Shown here: positions 44,794 to 56,900 of the stretch, one piece after another
Layout of the letters: each line of letters begins with the position of its first letter
How positions within the stretch are numbered: the first letter of the stretch is position 1
Source: Gulosibacter sediminis
Lineage (GTDB): Bacteria > Actinomycetota > Actinomycetes > Actinomycetales > Microbacteriaceae
DNA length: 64,000 nt
NCBI RefSeq assembly: GCF_023370115.1
Contig: NZ_CP097160.1
Coordinates: 2,108,001 to 2,172,000 of the forward strand
Direction of reading: 5' to 3'
Position numbers and translations under genes: made by a program
Notes under the pieces: model-generated
What the model was told of the DNA's origin: nothing
Databases searched by the model: none
What the model saw: only the letters and a program-made list of their open reading frames with translations

Positions 44794-44929
44794 TGTGGGT
44801 CCTCCTCAGGACTGTTACTGGAATCGCTCCACGATACAGCGCGGATCGAAACTATAGAACTTGGACAGATGAATAAATGTTACTCGGCCTAGCGCATGGC
44901 GCCTGACCGAAGCCTGAGCTTTGGGGAAG

Positions 44930-47044
44930 CTACTCGCCCTTGCTCTTCTGGATGATCTCGTCGGCAACAGCCTTCGGGACCTCCGAGTAGGAGTCAAACT
45001 CCATCGAGTACACAGCGCGACCCGAGGTCTTGCTGCGCAGGTCGCCGATGTACCCGAACATCTCGGACAGCGGCACGAGCGCGCGCACCACCTTGACGCC
45101 CGAGGCGTCTTCCATCGACTGGATCTGGCCACGACGGGAGTTCAGGTCACCGATAACGTCACCCATGTACTCCTCAGGCGTGCGCACCTCGACCTTCATG
45201 AGCGGCTCGAGCAGCGCGGGGCTTGCCTTGGGAGCGGCCTCCTTGAACGCCATCGAACCAGCAATCTTGAAGGCCATTTCCGACGAGTCAACGTCGTGGT
45301 ACGCGCCATCAACCAGGATCGCCTTGACGCCGACCATGGGGTAGCCAGCGAGGATACCAACACGCATCGCGTCCTGGATACCCGCGTCAACCGAGGGGAT
45401 GTACTCGCGAGGCACGCGACCACCGGTCACGGCGTTCTCGAACTCGTACACCTTGTCGCCCTCGACCTCCATGGGCTCGAGGCTGATCTGCACCTTCGCG
45501 AACTGACCGGAACCACCGGTCTGCTTCTTGTGGGTGTAGTCGTACTTCTCGACCGGGCGACGGAGGGTCTCGCGGTACGCAACCTGCGGCTTACCGATGT
45601 TCGCCTCAACCTTGAACTCGCGCTTCATGCGGTCGACAAGGATGTCGAGGTGGAGCTCACCCATGCCCGAGATGGTCGTCTGACCGGTCTCGTGGTTGAG
45701 CTCGACGCGGAACGTCGGGTCCTCTTCGGCGAGCTTCTGGATCGCGGTGCCGAGCTTCTCCTGGTCGGCCTTCGAGTTCGGCTCGATGGCCACCGAGATG
45801 ACGGGCTCCGGGAAGCTCATCGACTCGAGGATCACGGGCGCGTCGATTGCCGAGAGGGTGTCACCGGTGGTGGTGTCCTTCAGGCCGATCGCGGCGTAGA
45901 TGTGACCAGCGGTAACCGACTCGACTGGGTTCTCCTTGTTGGCGTGCATCTGGAAGAGCTTGCCGATGCGCTCCTTCTTGCCCTTCGTCGAGTTGAGCAC
46001 CTGGGTGCCGGCCTCGACGTGGCCCGAGTAAACGCGGAGGTAGGTCAGGCGACCGTAGAACGGGTGCGCAACAACCTTGAACGCGAGCGCCGCGAAGGGC
46101 TCGTCGGTCGAAGGCTCGCGGATGATCTCGACCTCTTCGTCCTTGACGTCGTGGCCAATCATGGGCGGCACGTCGAGAGGCGAAGGAAGGAAGGAGACGA
46201 CTGCGTCGAGCATCGGCTGGATGCCGCGGTTCTTGAACGCGGTACCGCAGAGCACGGGGAATGCCTCGCCCGCGATGGTGAGCTGGCGAATGCCGGCCTG
46301 GAGCTCTTCAATCGAGATCTCTTCGCCACCGAGGTACTTCTCGAGCAGCTCGTCGCTCGACTCTGCAACGGCCTCGAGCAGCTCAGCGCGGTACTCTTCG
46401 GCACGCTCGAGCAGGTCAGCCGGGATCTCCTCGATCTCAGCCTCGGCACCCTGTGCCACGACGCCCTTGGCGTCGCCGCGCCAGGTGAGCGCACGCATGT
46501 TGATGAGGTCGACAACACCGATGAAGTCGTTCTCGACACCGATCGGCAGCTGCAGCACGAGCGGCTTCACGCCGAGGCGCGACTTGATCGTGTCGATCGA
46601 GTAGTAGAAGTCCGCGCCGAGCTTGTCCATCTTGTTGACGAAGCAGATGCGGGGAACGTTGTACTTGTCGGCCTGACGCCACACGGTCTCCGACTGGGGC
46701 TCAACGCCCTCCTTGCCGTCGAACACGGCGACGGCACCGTCGAGGACGCGCAGCGAGCGCTCAACCTCAACAGTGAAGTCAACGTGACCGGGGGTGTCGA
46801 TGATGTTGATCTGGGTGTCACCCCACGAGCAGGTCGTTGCCGCGGAGGTAATGGTGATACCGCGTTCCTGCTCCTGTGCCATCCAGTCCATGGTGGCGGC
46901 ACCGTCGTGGGTCTCACCGATCTTGTGGTTCACACCCGTGTAGAAAAGAATGCGCTCGGTGGTCGTGGTCTTACCAGCATCGATGTGCGCCATGATGCCG
47001 ATATTGCGAACCTTGTTGAGGTTCGTCTGCACTGCCTGTGCCAC
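44930..47044 (-). CDS. fusA: Elongation factor G
   Basis: EF-G drives translocation and, with RRF, ribosome recycling. The 704-aa protein starts at GTG 47044 ([20 protein letters not shown]), preceded by GGGAGACATCC; this is the usual start and length, while the longer frame to 47122 is not conserved. Motifs: [65 protein letters not shown], and domain [18 protein letters not shown]. It follows rpsG after 113 bases. Confidence 0.98.
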   Translation of the reverse strand: MAQAVQTNLNKVRNIGIMAHIDAGKTTTTERILFYTGVNHKIGETHDGAATMDWMAQEQERGITITSAATTCSWGDTQINIIDTPGHVDFTVEVERSLRVLDGAVAVFDGKEGVEPQSETVWRQADKYNVPRICFVNKMDKLGADFYYSIDTIKSRLGVKPLVLQLPIGVENDFIGVVDLINMRALTWRGDAKGVVAQGAEAEIEEIPADLLERAEEYRAELLEAVAESSDELLEKYLGGEEISIEELQAGIRQLTIAGEAFPVLCGTAFKNRGIQPMLDAVVSFLPSPLDVPPMIGHDVKDEEVEIIREPSTDEPFAALAFKVVAHPFYGRLTYLRVYSGHVEAGTQVLNSTKGKKERIGKLFQMHANKENPVESVTAGHIYAAIGLKDTTTGDTLSAIDAPVILESMSFPEPVISVAIEPNSKADQEKLGTAIQKLAEEDPTFRVELNHETGQTTISGMGELHLDILVDRMKREFKVEANIGKPQVAYRETLRRPVEKYDYTHKKQTGGSGQFAKVQISLEPMEVEGDKVYEFENAVTGGRVPREYIPSVDAGIQDAMRVGILAGYPMVGVKAILVDGAYHDVDSSEMAFKIAGSMAFKEAAPKASPALLEPLMKVEVRTPEEYMGDVIGDLNSRRGQIQSMEDASGVKVVRALVPLSEMFGYIGDLRSKTSGRAVYSMEFDSYSEVPKAVADEIIQKSKGE

Positions 47045-47157
47045 GGATGTCTCCCGTTGTGTTTGGAACTGAAAAAGCGAGGATTCGCCGGTTAACGCGG
47101 CTGACGTAAGACCGGCCAACATGAGTGCTTAGCACGTCACGTTGACCGGTCAACGAA

Positions 47158-47628
47158 CTACCAGCGGTAGTGCGCGAAGGCCTTGTTCGACTCGGCCATC
47201 TTGTGCGTGTCTTCGCGACGCTTCACGGCGGCACCGAGGCCGTTCGAGGCGTCGAGGATCTCGTTGGTGAGACGCTCGGTCATCGACTTCTCGCGACGAG
47301 CCTTGGCGTAGCCGGTGAGCCAGCGCAGCGCGAGGGTGTTCGCGCGAAGCGGCTTGACCTCAACCGGAACCTGGTAGGTCGAACCGCCGACGCGGCGCGA
47401 ACGAACCTCAAGGGTCGGGCGGACGTTGTCGAGGGCCTTCTTGAGGGTCGCGACGGCGTCCTGGTCGGACTTCTTCGCGACGTTCTCGAGGGCACCGTAA
47501 ACGATGCGCTCGGCCTGCGACTTCTTACCGTCGAGGAGGATCTTGTTGATGAGCTGCGTAACGACCGGCGAACCGTACACCGGGTCGATCACTACGGGGC
47601 GCTTAGGCGCGGGACCCTTACGAGGCAT
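47158..47628 (-). CDS. rpsG: 30S ribosomal protein uS7
   Basis: uS7 starts assembly of the 30S head and touches mRNA and tRNA at the E site. The 156-aa protein begins [20 protein letters not shown] and contains [40 protein letters not shown] and [20 protein letters not shown], all diagnostic. It overlaps the rpsL stop by one base. Confidence 0.98.
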   Translation of the reverse strand: MPRKGPAPKRPVVIDPVYGSPVVTQLINKILLDGKKSQAERIVYGALENVAKKSDQDAVATLKKALDNVRPTLEVRSRRVGGSTYQVPVEVKPLRANTLALRWLTGYAKARREKSMTERLTNEILDASNGLGAAVKRREDTHKMAESNKAFAHYRW

Positions 47629-47999
47629 TACTTCTCCTTCTTCGCGCCGTAGCGGCTACGGGCCTGCTTGCGGTCCTTGACCGACTGAGTGTCGAGGGCA
47701 CCGCGGACGATGCGGTAACGCACACCCGGGAGGTCCTTCACACGACCGCCGCGCACGAGCACCATCGAGTGCTCCTGCAGGTTGTGGCCCTCACCGGGGA
47801 TGTAGGCGGTAACTTCGGTGCCGTTCGAGAGCTTCACACGGGCCACCTTGCGCAGTGCCGAGTTCGGCTTCTTCGGGGTGGTGGTGTACACACGGGTGCA
47901 TACGCCACGCTGCTGGGGGTTGCCCTTCAGAGCCGGCGACTTGGACGAGGTCACCTTGGGCTTGCGGCCCTTGCGGACCAACTGCTGAATGGTTGGCAC
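47628..47999 (-). CDS. rpsL: 30S ribosomal protein uS12
   Basis: uS12 controls decoding and is the main streptomycin-resistance locus. The 123-aa protein begins [20 protein letters not shown] and has [20 protein letters not shown] with the wild-type lysine at E. coli position 42, and [19 protein letters not shown] with wild-type Lys 87 region, so no resistance substitution is visible. It opens the str operon. Confidence 0.98.
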   Translation of the reverse strand: MPTIQQLVRKGRKPKVTSSKSPALKGNPQQRGVCTRVYTTTPKKPNSALRKVARVKLSNGTEVTAYIPGEGHNLQEHSMVLVRGGRVKDLPGVRYRIVRGALDTQSVKDRKQARSRYGAKKEK

Positions 48000-48212
48000 T
48001 GGTTAATCTCCTTGGAATTGATTGTGCTTTCGCCTTGCTGCACGCGGCAGCTGCTCTGAAACTCGCGCCTCACCCCGTCGCGGCCGTGCATGGACGACGC
48101 TGGACTGGATACATGCTCTGCCTGGGCTGCGCCGGGCGAGCATCCCTACCGACCGCTGTGACCGCGGCGACGGCATGAATTTGAGGCACGCCAGAGGGCG
48201 GCGTACCGATCT

Positions 48213-48241
48213 AGTTTAACCAGACAGAATGTGCCGGTCAA
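48213..48241 (-). promoter_or_regulatory. Probable promoter of the str operon (rpsL-rpsG-fusA)
   Basis: Minus strand: -35 TTGACC (48241-48236), 17-base spacer, -10 TAAACT (48218-48213). The -35 hexamer includes the stop codon of the preceding gene (TGA at 48240-48238). The rpsL leader is then about 210 bases; no gene is seen in it. Confidence 0.65.
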
Positions 48242-48690
48242 GCGTCGCGTGTCGCTGAGGTCGTGAGATCCACACTGCGGAGGATGCTGGTGACGTCGGC
48301 GTCGACGCCGTCAGCCTGCTCGAGCAGGTAGGTCGCGACCGCGGTGAGCACGAGCGTATTGGCGCCGGCGGCGAGCAGTTGCAGTCGATAGCGCACCCGA
48401 ACGGTTGCCCCAGCTTCGTCGCGCTGCAGCGTCGCGACCTCGACGCCGGGGCGTGGTTCCTCGAACGTCTCGCGTTCGAGGACCTCGGCGCCCGCCAACG
48501 TGAGCTGCTGACCGAGAATCTCATCGGCCTGCTGCGCACTGACCTGGCCCGGCCACTTGTCGAGGGTGACGAGTACGTTTGGATGGAAGTCGCCGGTCGC
48601 GGTGAGGTGGCGCACTCCCCCGAGTGTGCCCTCCCACTCGAACTTCTCCCAGCCGTTCGGCACCTCGAACGTCGCCGCGACTTGCGCCAT
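48238..48690 (-). CDS. Small hypothetical protein, possibly LpqN-like fold
   Basis: The 150-aa protein starts MAQVAATFEVPNGWEKFEWE at ATG 48690, four bases after the stop of the gene before it. It has no signal peptide. The pattern VPNGWEKFEWEG ... HPNVLVTLDKWPG ... VRVRYRLQLLAAGANTLVLT resembles the Lpp-LpqN family (PsbP-like fold) of actinobacteria, but this is by eye only and the lipid anchor is missing. It lies between a membrane protein gene and rpsL, and its stop lies within the str promoter. Function unknown. Confidence 0.7.
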   Translation of the reverse strand: MAQVAATFEVPNGWEKFEWEGTLGGVRHLTATGDFHPNVLVTLDKWPGQVSAQQADEILGQQLTLAGAEVLERETFEEPRPGVEVATLQRDEAGATVRVRYRLQLLAAGANTLVLTAVATYLLEQADGVDADVTSILRSVDLTTSATRDA

Positions 48691-48694
48691 GAAG

Positions 48695-49924
48695 CTAGCG
48701 CCCCTCGTCGAAGGTGATCGAGGTGCGCTGCGCCTCGTACTCGCGCTCCTCGGCAACCTTGCGTTCGTACTCGGCGCGCTCGGCGGCGTTGCGCTTCTTC
48801 ACGCTGCGGCCACGAAGCGCCGCGATGCCACCGATCCACAGCGCGCTCTCGCGGCCCGTGATGAAGGCGAGCAGCGCGCCGGGCAGGTGCTCAGCCGAGC
48901 GGATGGCGGTCTCGAACGCCTCGTTCGACCACGCCTGGCCGTTCACGACGTCCTGGAAGGCGACGCCGACGTAGTAGCCGCCTCCGGTCAGCACGGCCGC
49001 GATGAGGCTCGCGACGATGTACGACCACCAGCCCGCGCGGTTCGCGATGAGCGACCACACGATGAGGAAGACACCGAACAGCGCGACCGGTACGTAGAAC
49101 GGCGCCGTGCCCATGAACTCGAAGATGCCGCCGACGAAGTCGCCGCCGGTCGTGAAGATCACGCGGGCTGCCGCGAAGGCCACCGCGTAGAGCGCGCCGA
49201 ACACGACGGTTGCGAGCAGCGCGGTGAAGAAGGCGAAGCCGCGGTTGCCGCGCTTGTCAGGCTCGACGATGAGGCCTTCGGTCGGCGACGTCTCGGCAGC
49301 GGGTGCCGGGGCCGGCGCTGCCACAGGTTCTTCGAGTGGCGTCGTCGCCGGGTCTGCGTCGGCGTAGATGTCGGGCTCGTCGGTGCGGTCATTGACCGCG
49401 GCGTCGGGCATATCCAACGGCGTCGCGTTCGTGTCGGCGGCGGACTCGGTCGAAGCATCCGCGCCAAACGCGTCGGCGTCGTACGCGCGCGTCGCGGTGT
49501 CGGCCTCGCCTGCCGGCGCAGCCACGGTGTCAGACGAGTTTGCCTCGAAATCAGCGGTCTCATCGACCGGGATCGAACGCGAGCGGGCCACGGCCTCGCT
49601 CAGACGCGAGTCGCCAGCAGGCGCGGCGGTCGGCGCGTCGAAGCCCTCGGCGGGCGTCTCGCGCGAGGTCTCGCCGTCAGCGCCGACGGCAAATGCGCTG
49701 CTCGGCTGCTCGGCAGCATCCGCCGGCGCCTCGGGCGCGGGCTCGGATGCGGTGCTGGGCTCGGAAGCTGGAGTCGGGTTCTCGACCGGCGCGTCCGTCG
49801 CCTGCGGCGCATCCGCCTGCTCGGGCTGCGAAGCAGCCGAGGCGGGACGCTGGGGCAGCAGGTGCGGGTCGACGGTCGTGCGGGGCCCATCGTCGTACGG
49901 CTGCGGTCGGTACTGGTCACTCAT
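48695..49924 (-). CDS. Membrane protein with long disordered acidic N-terminus
   Basis: I do not recognise the family. Residues 1-225 of 409 are Ala/Glu/Asp/Pro/Thr-rich and look disordered. Three or so membrane segments follow: FFTALLATVVFGALYAVAFA, then FYVPVALFGVFLIVWSLIA and SYIVASLIAAVLTGGGYYVG. A short charged helical tail ends the protein (KKRNAAERAEYERKVAEERE). It is 119 bases after rpoC, with two hairpins between, and 4 bases before the next small gene, suggesting a two-gene operon. Its position between rpoC and rpsL suggests a lineage-specific envelope gene. The start ATG is at 49924. Confidence 0.7.
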   Translation of the reverse strand: MSDQYRPQPYDDGPRTTVDPHLLPQRPASAASQPEQADAPQATDAPVENPTPASEPSTASEPAPEAPADAAEQPSSAFAVGADGETSRETPAEGFDAPTAAPAGDSRLSEAVARSRSIPVDETADFEANSSDTVAAPAGEADTATRAYDADAFGADASTESAADTNATPLDMPDAAVNDRTDEPDIYADADPATTPLEEPVAAPAPAPAAETSPTEGLIVEPDKRGNRGFAFFTALLATVVFGALYAVAFAAARVIFTTGGDFVGGIFEFMGTAPFYVPVALFGVFLIVWSLIANRAGWWSYIVASLIAAVLTGGGYYVGVAFQDVVNGQAWSNEAFETAIRSAEHLPGALLAFITGRESALWIGGIAALRGRSVKKRNAAERAEYERKVAEEREYEAQRTSITFDEGR

Positions 49925-49951
49925 GCCGCCAGGCTAACGGTCAGCGGGCTT

Positions 49952-49977
49952 GTTTCCGCGCTACGGCACGCGGAAAC
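49952..49977 (-). terminator. Hairpin downstream of rpoC (distal)
   Basis: A 9-bp perfect stem (gtttccgcg 49952-49960 with cgcggaaac 49969-49977), loop ctacggca. It stands just past the main rpoC hairpin at 49980-50013. Confidence 0.45.
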
Positions 49978-49979
49978 GG

Positions 49980-50013
49980 GCGATGCCCCGAACCAACAGG
50001 TTCGGGGCATCGC
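49980..50013 (-). terminator. Strong hairpin downstream of rpoC
   Basis: Arms 49980-49994 and 49999-50013 (gcgatgccccgaacc and complement) form a perfect 15-bp stem with a 4-base loop, 30 bases after the rpoC stop. Together with the neighbouring smaller hairpin it most likely terminates the rpoBC transcript. Confidence 0.7.
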
Positions 50014-50043
50014 TTCGGTGTGCGAGTTCGGTCGCGACGGCTT

Positions 50044-53000
50044 CTAGTTGAAGTCGATGCTGCCGAAGTCGTCGTTACCCGAGAACGAGTCGAAGTCAGC
50101 GAACGACAGGTCGTTGCTGAAGTCGAGCGCGTCGGCCTCGGCGTACGGGTAGCGCTCGTTGCGCGCCTCTTCGGTGGGTTCAACAACCTGCTCGGCGTAC
50201 TCGGGCATACCGGTACCGGCGGTGATGAGACGACCGATGATGACGTTCTCCTTGAGGCCGAGCAGCGGGTCGGTCTTCTGCTCCATCGCGGCCTGGGTCA
50301 GCACGCGAGTGGTCTCCTGGAACGACGCGGCCGACAGCCACGACTCGGTCGCGAGCGAGGCCTTGGTGATACCCATGACCTCGGGACGACCCGACGCGGG
50401 GCGGCGGCCCTCGGCAACCGACTGGCGGTTGGTTGCCTGGAAGCGCTGACGGTCGACAAGCTCGCCGGGGAGCATGTCGGTCTCGCCCGAGTCGTTGATG
50501 GTGACCTTGCGCAGCATCTGGCGCACGATGACCTCAATGTGCTTGTCGTGGATCGGCACACCCTGCGAGTTGTAGACGTCCTGCACACCACCGACGAGGT
50601 ACTTCTGCACCGCGGTGGTGCCGAGCACCTCGAGCACGTCCTTCGGGTCGAGCGGACCCTCAACGAGCTGCTGGCCGGGCTCGACGTGGTCGCCGTCCTC
50701 GACAAGGAACTCGGCGAAGCGCGACACCGGGTAGGTGAGTGTCTCGTCGTCCTTGTTGTCGGGCTCGAGCACGATCTTGCGCTGGCGCTCGGTGTCCTGG
50801 AACGTCACCGTACCGGCAACCTTCGCGAGCGGCGCCGCACCCTTCGGGGTACGCGCCTCGAAGAGCTCCTGCACACGCGGGAGACCCTGCGTGATGTCGG
50901 CCGCACCGGCGATACCACCGGTGTGGAAGGTACGCATGGTCAGCTGGGTACCGGGCTCACCGATCGACTGAGCCGCGATGATGCCGACGGCCTCGCCGAG
51001 GTCGGCGAGCTCGCTCGACGCCATCGAACGGCCGTAGCACTTGGCGCAGACACCGACCTGCGACTCGCAGGACAGCACCGAACGGATGGTGACCTCGCGG
51101 ACGCCTTCGCCGAGCAGGCGCTCGATGAGCACGTCACCGACCGACTCGCCCGCGTGGGCGAGCACGTCGCCGGCAGCGTTCGTGACGTCGGTCGCGAGCG
51201 TACGAGCGTAGACCGAGTTCTCGACGTTGTCCGCGAGCGTGACGTTGCCGTCCTTGTCGGTCTGCGCGATCGGCAGCACGATGCCCTTGTGGGTACCGCA
51301 GTCGTCTTCACGGATGATGACGTCCTGCGACACGTCGACGAGACGACGCGTGAGGTAACCCGAGTCGGCGGTCTTGAGCGCGGTGTCGGCCAGACCCTTT
51401 CGCGCACCGTGGGTTGACGAGAAGTACTCGAGTACGGTCAGACCCTCGCGGTACGAGTGAATGATCGGGCGGGCGATCTTCTCACCCTTCGGGTTGGCCA
51501 CGATGCCGCGCATACCGGCGATCTGACGAACCTGCAGCCAGTTACCGTTTGCACCAGCCGTCACCATGCGGTGAATCGAGTTGGTCTCGGGGAACTGCTC
51601 GCGGGTGTCGGCGGCGACGCGTTCGGTCGCCTCCTCCCACAGCGCGATGGTCTGGTCGCGGTACTCCTGCTGGGTCGACAGACCCATCTGGTAGTCCTCA
51701 CGCAGCTGCGCAACCTTGGTCTCGGTCTCGGCGACGATCTCGGCCTTGGTGTCGGGAATCACGACGTCGGAGACCGACAGCGAGATGCCCGAACGCGTGG
51801 CCCAGTAGAAGCCCGAGTCCTTGATGCGGTCAAGCGTCGCTGCCACTACGTCCTTGTCGTACCGCTCGGCGAGGTAGTTCACCACGCCCGAGAGACGACC
51901 CTTGGTCATGACGTCCTCGAGGTACGGGTAGGTGTCGGGCAGCAGCTCGTTGAACAACGCGCGACCCAGCGTCGTCTCCTTGACGACCGGACGACCCTCG
52001 ACGAAACCCTCGGGGGCCTCGGCCGGGTGGAACGTGACGCCCTCGAGGCGAATCTTGACGGGAGCGTTGAGGTGCAGCGTGCCCTCGTCCTGCGCCATGA
52101 TCGCCTCGGCAACCGAGCCGAACACGCGGCCGGCGCCGACCGCATCCTCACGGAGGAACGTGAGGTGGTACAGACCGGCAACCATGTCCTGCGAAGGCAG
52201 GGTCACGGGGCGGCCGTCGGACGGCTTGAGGATGTTGTTCGACGCGAGCATGAGCACGCGGGCCTCGGCCTGTGCCTCGACCGAAAGCGGCAGGTGCACG
52301 GCCATCTGGTCACCGTCGAAGTCGGCGTTGAACGCCGAGCAAGCGAGCGGGTGCAGCTGGATCGCCTTACCCTCGACGAGCTGCGGCTCGAACGCCTGGA
52401 TGCCGAGACGGTGCAGCGTAGGCGCACGGTTCAGCAGCACGGGGCGCTCGCGGATGACCTCTTCGAGGACGTCCCACACCTCGGGCTTGGCGCGCTCAAC
52501 GGCGCGCTTCGCGGCCTTGATGTTGCTCGCGTGGCCGAGGTCGATAAGGCGCTTGATCACGTACGGCTTGAACAGCTCGAGTGCCATCTGCTTCGGCAGA
52601 CCGCACTGGTGCATCTGCAGCTGCGGGCCAACGATAATCACCGAACGACCCGAGTAGTCGACGCGCTTACCGAGCAGGTTCTGGCGGAAACGACCCTGCT
52701 TACCCTTCAGCATGTCGCTGAGGGACTTGAGGGCACGGTTACCGGTACCGGTGACGGGGCGACCGCGGCGGCCGTTGTCGAACAGTGCGTCGACGGCCTC
52801 CTGCAGCATGCGCTTCTCGTTGTTCACGATGATCTCGGGCGCACCGAGCTCAAGCAGACGCATGAGGCGGTTGTTGCGGTTGATCACGCGACGGTAGAGG
52901 TCGTTGAGGTCGCTCGTTGCGAAGCGGCCACCATCGAGCTGCACCATCGGGCGCAGCTCCGGCGGGATCACGGGGATCACGTCGAGGACCATCGCGGCCG

Positions 53001-53925
53001 GCTTGTTCTCGGTCTGGAGGAACGCCGTGACGACCTTGAGTCGCTTGATGGCGCGGATCTTCTTCTGACCCTTGCCGTTCTGGATCTGGTCGCGCAGCAG
53101 TTCGGCCTCGGTGGCGAGGTCGAAGTCCTGCAGGCGGCGCTTGATCGCCTCGGCGCCCATGTAGGCCTCGAAGTAGTCACCGTAGCGGTCGATGAGCTCG
53201 GCGAAGTCGGCGTCGTCCGGCTTGAGCTCGCCAACCTTCAGGTTCTTGAAGCCCTCGTAGACGCGCTCGATCTGCGCGATGTCGTTGTCGACCTCCTTGC
53301 GAATCCGAGCCATTTCCTTCTCGGCCGCATCCTTGGTCTTCTTCTTCTGGTCGGCGGTTGCGCCTTCTTCCTCGAGTGCCTCGAGGTCCTTCTCAAGCTG
53401 CGCCATCCGCTCGTTGATCTGCGAATCGCGCTGCTTGCCGCGGGTGTCGACCTCGAGGTTCTTCTCCTTTTCGAGGTCGGTCAGGTCGTCACGACGACCC
53501 TCTTCGTCGATCTCGACCACCATGTAGGCGGCGAAGTAGATGACCTTCTCGAGGTCCTTCGGCGCCATGTCGAGCAGGTAGCCGAGGCGCGAAGGAACAC
53601 CCTTGAAGTACCAGATGTGCGTCACGGGCGCGGCGAGCTTGATGTGGCCCATGCGCTCACGGCGCACCGCCGACTTCGTCACCTCAACGCCGCAGCGCTC
53701 ACAGATGATGCCCTTAAAGCGCACGCGCTTGTACTTACCGCAGGCGCACTCCCAGTCGCGCGAGGGGCCGAAGATCTGCTCACCGAACAGACCGTCCTTC
53801 TCGGGCTTGAGGGTGCGGTAGTTGATGGTCTCGGGCTTCTTTACCTCGCCACGCGACCAACCGAGGATGTCCTCGCTAGTTGCCAGCCCGATGCTGATGC
53901 TGTCGAACTTAGTTGCGTCGATCAA
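50044..53925 (-). CDS. rpoC: DNA-directed RNA polymerase subunit beta'
   Basis: The 1293-aa subunit holds the polymerase active centre. The N-terminal zinc ribbon is CACGKYKRV ... CERCGVEV and the catalytic Mg loop is [17 protein letters not shown]. The second zinc site lies in [17 protein letters not shown], and a trigger-loop/bridge-helix region [16 protein letters not shown] follows. Start is TTG 53925 ([15 protein letters not shown]), chosen by an AGGGAGA site 9-10 bases upstream. It follows rpoB after 44 bases. Confidence 0.98.
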   Translation of the reverse strand: MIDATKFDSISIGLATSEDILGWSRGEVKKPETINYRTLKPEKDGLFGEQIFGPSRDWECACGKYKRVRFKGIICERCGVEVTKSAVRRERMGHIKLAAPVTHIWYFKGVPSRLGYLLDMAPKDLEKVIYFAAYMVVEIDEEGRRDDLTDLEKEKNLEVDTRGKQRDSQINERMAQLEKDLEALEEEGATADQKKKTKDAAEKEMARIRKEVDNDIAQIERVYEGFKNLKVGELKPDDADFAELIDRYGDYFEAYMGAEAIKRRLQDFDLATEAELLRDQIQNGKGQKKIRAIKRLKVVTAFLQTENKPAAMVLDVIPVIPPELRPMVQLDGGRFATSDLNDLYRRVINRNNRLMRLLELGAPEIIVNNEKRMLQEAVDALFDNGRRGRPVTGTGNRALKSLSDMLKGKQGRFRQNLLGKRVDYSGRSVIIVGPQLQMHQCGLPKQMALELFKPYVIKRLIDLGHASNIKAAKRAVERAKPEVWDVLEEVIRERPVLLNRAPTLHRLGIQAFEPQLVEGKAIQLHPLACSAFNADFDGDQMAVHLPLSVEAQAEARVLMLASNNILKPSDGRPVTLPSQDMVAGLYHLTFLREDAVGAGRVFGSVAEAIMAQDEGTLHLNAPVKIRLEGVTFHPAEAPEGFVEGRPVVKETTLGRALFNELLPDTYPYLEDVMTKGRLSGVVNYLAERYDKDVVAATLDRIKDSGFYWATRSGISLSVSDVVIPDTKAEIVAETETKVAQLREDYQMGLSTQQEYRDQTIALWEEATERVAADTREQFPETNSIHRMVTAGANGNWLQVRQIAGMRGIVANPKGEKIARPIIHSYREGLTVLEYFSSTHGARKGLADTALKTADSGYLTRRLVDVSQDVIIREDDCGTHKGIVLPIAQTDKDGNVTLADNVENSVYARTLATDVTNAAGDVLAHAGESVGDVLIERLLGEGVREVTIRSVLSCESQVGVCAKCYGRSMASSELADLGEAVGIIAAQSIGEPGTQLTMRTFHTGGIAGAADITQGLPRVQELFEARTPKGAAPLAKVAGTVTFQDTERQRKIVLEPDNKDDETLTYPVSRFAEFLVEDGDHVEPGQQLVEGPLDPKDVLEVLGTTAVQKYLVGGVQDVYNSQGVPIHDKHIEVIVRQMLRKVTINDSGETDMLPGELVDRQRFQATNRQSVAEGRRPASGRPEVMGITKASLATESWLSAASFQETTRVLTQAAMEQKTDPLLGLKENVIIGRLITAGTGMPEYAEQVVEPTEEARNERYPYAEADALDFSNDLSFADFDSFSGNDDFGSIDFN

Positions 53926-53969
53926 TTCTTGATTCTCCCTAGGAACAAAGCTTCGTAATCGGGGGTGGA

Positions 53970-56900
53970 CTAGATCTCGTCGACCGAAGACGACTCGAAG
54001 CGAGTGGAGATGTTGATGCCGAGTTCTTCGGCAGCACGGTAGGCGTCATCGTCGTTCTCTTCGAGGCTGACGATGGAGCCGTCGGCGGCGAGCACCTCGA
54101 CGTTCAGGCACAGCGAACGCATTTCGCGCACGAGCACTCGGAACGACTCGGGGATACCGGCCTTCTGGATGTTTTCGCCCTTAACGATCGACTCGTAGGC
54201 CTTCACGCGGCCGACAATGTCGTCCGACTTGATCGTGAGCAGCTCCTGCAGCGTGTAGGCGGCGCCGTAGGCCTCGAGGGCCCACACCTCCATCTCACCG
54301 AAGCGCTGGCCACCGAACTGGGCCTTACCACCGAGCGGCTGCTGGGTGATCATCGAGTATGGACCAGTCGAACGCGCGTGGATCTTGTCGTCGACCAGGT
54401 GGTGGAGCTTGAGCATGTACATGTAGCCCACCGAAATCGGGTCGGGGAACGGCTCGCCGGAGCGGCCGTCGAACAGACGCGCCTTGCCGTTTTCCTTCAC
54501 GAGGCGCTCGCCGTCGTCGTTCGGGCGGGTCGACGTGAGCAGGCCCTGGAGCTGCTCCTGCGTCGCACCGTCGAACACGGGGGTCGCGACCTTGGTGCCG
54601 GGAGCAACGTGGTAGGCCTCCTCGGAGAGGTTTGCTGCCCACTCCGGGTTGCCCTCGATGTCCCAACCCTGCGTCGCGATCCAGCCGAGGTGCGACTCGA
54701 GCACCTGACCGAGGTTCATGCGCTTCGGAATACCGAGCGGGTTCAGGATGATGTCGACCGGCGTGCCGTCCTCAAGGAAGGGCATGTCTTCCTCGGGCAG
54801 GATCTTCGCGATGACACCCTTGTTACCGTGACGGCCAGCGAGCTTGTCACCCTCGGTGATCTTGCGCTTCTGGGCGATGTAGACGACCACGCGCTGGTTC
54901 ACGCCCGAGCCGAGCTCGTCGTCACCGTTCTCGACGTCGAACACCTTGACGCCGATGATGGTGCCGGTCTGGCCGTGGGGAACCTTGAGCGACGTGTCGC
55001 GCACCTCGCGGCTCTTCTCGTTGAAGATCGCGCGCAGCAGGCGCTCTTCGGCGCTGAGCTCGGTCTCACCCTTCGGAGTGACCTTACCGACGAGGATGTC
55101 GCCAGCCTGCACCTCGGCGCCGACGCGGATGATGCCGCGCTCGTCGAGGTCCTTGAGCATGTCCTGACCCACGTTCGGCAGGTCGGCGGTGATTTCTTCC
55201 TTACCGAGCTTCGTGTCGCGAGCGTCAACCTCGTACTCCTCGATGTGAATCGACGAAAGCACGTCGTTCTTCACGAGGTTCTGGCTGATGATGATCGCGT
55301 CCTCGAAGTTGTGACCCTCCCACGGCATGAAGGCCACGAGGAGGTTCTTGCCGAGCGCGAGCTCGCCGTCTTCGGTCGCGGGGCCGTCGGCGATGACCTC
55401 GCCGACCTCAACGCGGTCACCAGCAGTGACGATGACGCGGTGGTTGTAGCAGGTACCCGCGTTCGAACGCTCGAACTTGCGGAGCCAGTACGACTCGCTG
55501 CCGCCCTCGTCGGTCTGCACGACCACCTGGTCGGCCGACACCGAAGTGACGACACCGGCGTGCTGCGCGGTGACCACGTCACCAGCGTCGATGGCGGTGT
55601 AGCCCTCCATACCGGTACCGACGATCGGCGAGGTCGAACGAAGCAGCGGCACTGCCTGGCGCTGCATGTTCGCACCCATGAGCGCGCGGTTCGTGTCGTC
55701 GTGCTCGAGGAACGGGATGAGCGAGGTACCCACCGACACCATCTGGCGCGGCGAGACGTCCATGTAGTCGACCTCACCAGCGGGCACGAGCTCAACCTCG
55801 CCTCCCTTGGTGCGCACGAGCACGTCGTCCTCGATGTAGCGACCGTTGGCGTCGAGCGGCGCGTTGGCCTGGGCCACCACGAACTCGTCCTCGTCTGCTG
55901 CGGTGAGGTACTCGATGGTCTGCGACACCACGCCGTTCTCGACGCGGCGGTACGGCGTCTCGATGAAGCCGAACGCGTTGATGCGCGCGAACGTTGCGAG
56001 CGAGCCGATCAGACCAATGTTCGGGCCTTCAGGCGTCTCGATCGGGCACATACGGCCGTAGTGCGAAGCGTGCACGTCTCGCACCTCGACGCCGGCGCGC
56101 TCACGGCTCAGACCACCGGGGCCGAGCGCGTTGAGGCGACGCTTGTGCGTGATGCCCGCGAGCGGGTTGTTCTGGTCCATGAACTGCGAGAGCTGCGAGG
56201 TTCCGAAGAACTCCTTGATCGCAGCGACGACGGGGCGCACGTTGATGAGCGACTGCGGGGTGATCGAGTCAATCTCCTGCGTCGTCATGCGCTCACGCAC
56301 GACGCGCTCCATGCGGCTGAGGCCGGTGCGAACCTGGTTCTGGATCAGCTCGCCGACGGCGCGGATGCGGCGGTTACCGAAGTGGTCGATGTCGTCGACG
56401 TCGAGCGGGATGTCGGTGAGCTCGCCGCCGTTGCGCGTGCCCTCGATCGTCGTCTCGCCCTTCTGGAGCGCGACGAGGTACTTGATCGTGCCGACGATGT
56501 CTTCAACCGACAGCACCGAGTCGCTGATCGGCGCCTCGAGACCAAGCTTGCGGTTGATCTTGTAGCGGCCGACCTTCGCGAGGTCGTAGCGCTTGTCGTT
56601 GAAGTAGTAGTTCTCGAGGAGCGCCTTGGCGGCCTCCGAGGCCACCTGCTCGCCCGGGCGCAGCTTTTTGTAGATGTCGCGGAGGGCATCTTCCTGCGTC
56701 TGGATCTTCGGGTCGTCCTTCGACAGGGTGTCGAGGAGCGTCTCGTAGCCGGCGAACTCGGCGCGGATCTCTTCTTCCGACAGGCCGATGGCGCGCAGGA
56801 AGACGGTGACCGACTGCTTGCGCTTGCGGTCGATGCGAACGGCGACGAGGCCCTTCTTGTCGACCTCGAACTCGAGCCAGGCACCGCGCGAGGGGATCAC

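Noticed and set aside
47628-47999. Possible streptomycin-resistance change in RpsL
   Set aside because: The KKPNSALRK and [14 protein letters not shown] segments are wild type.
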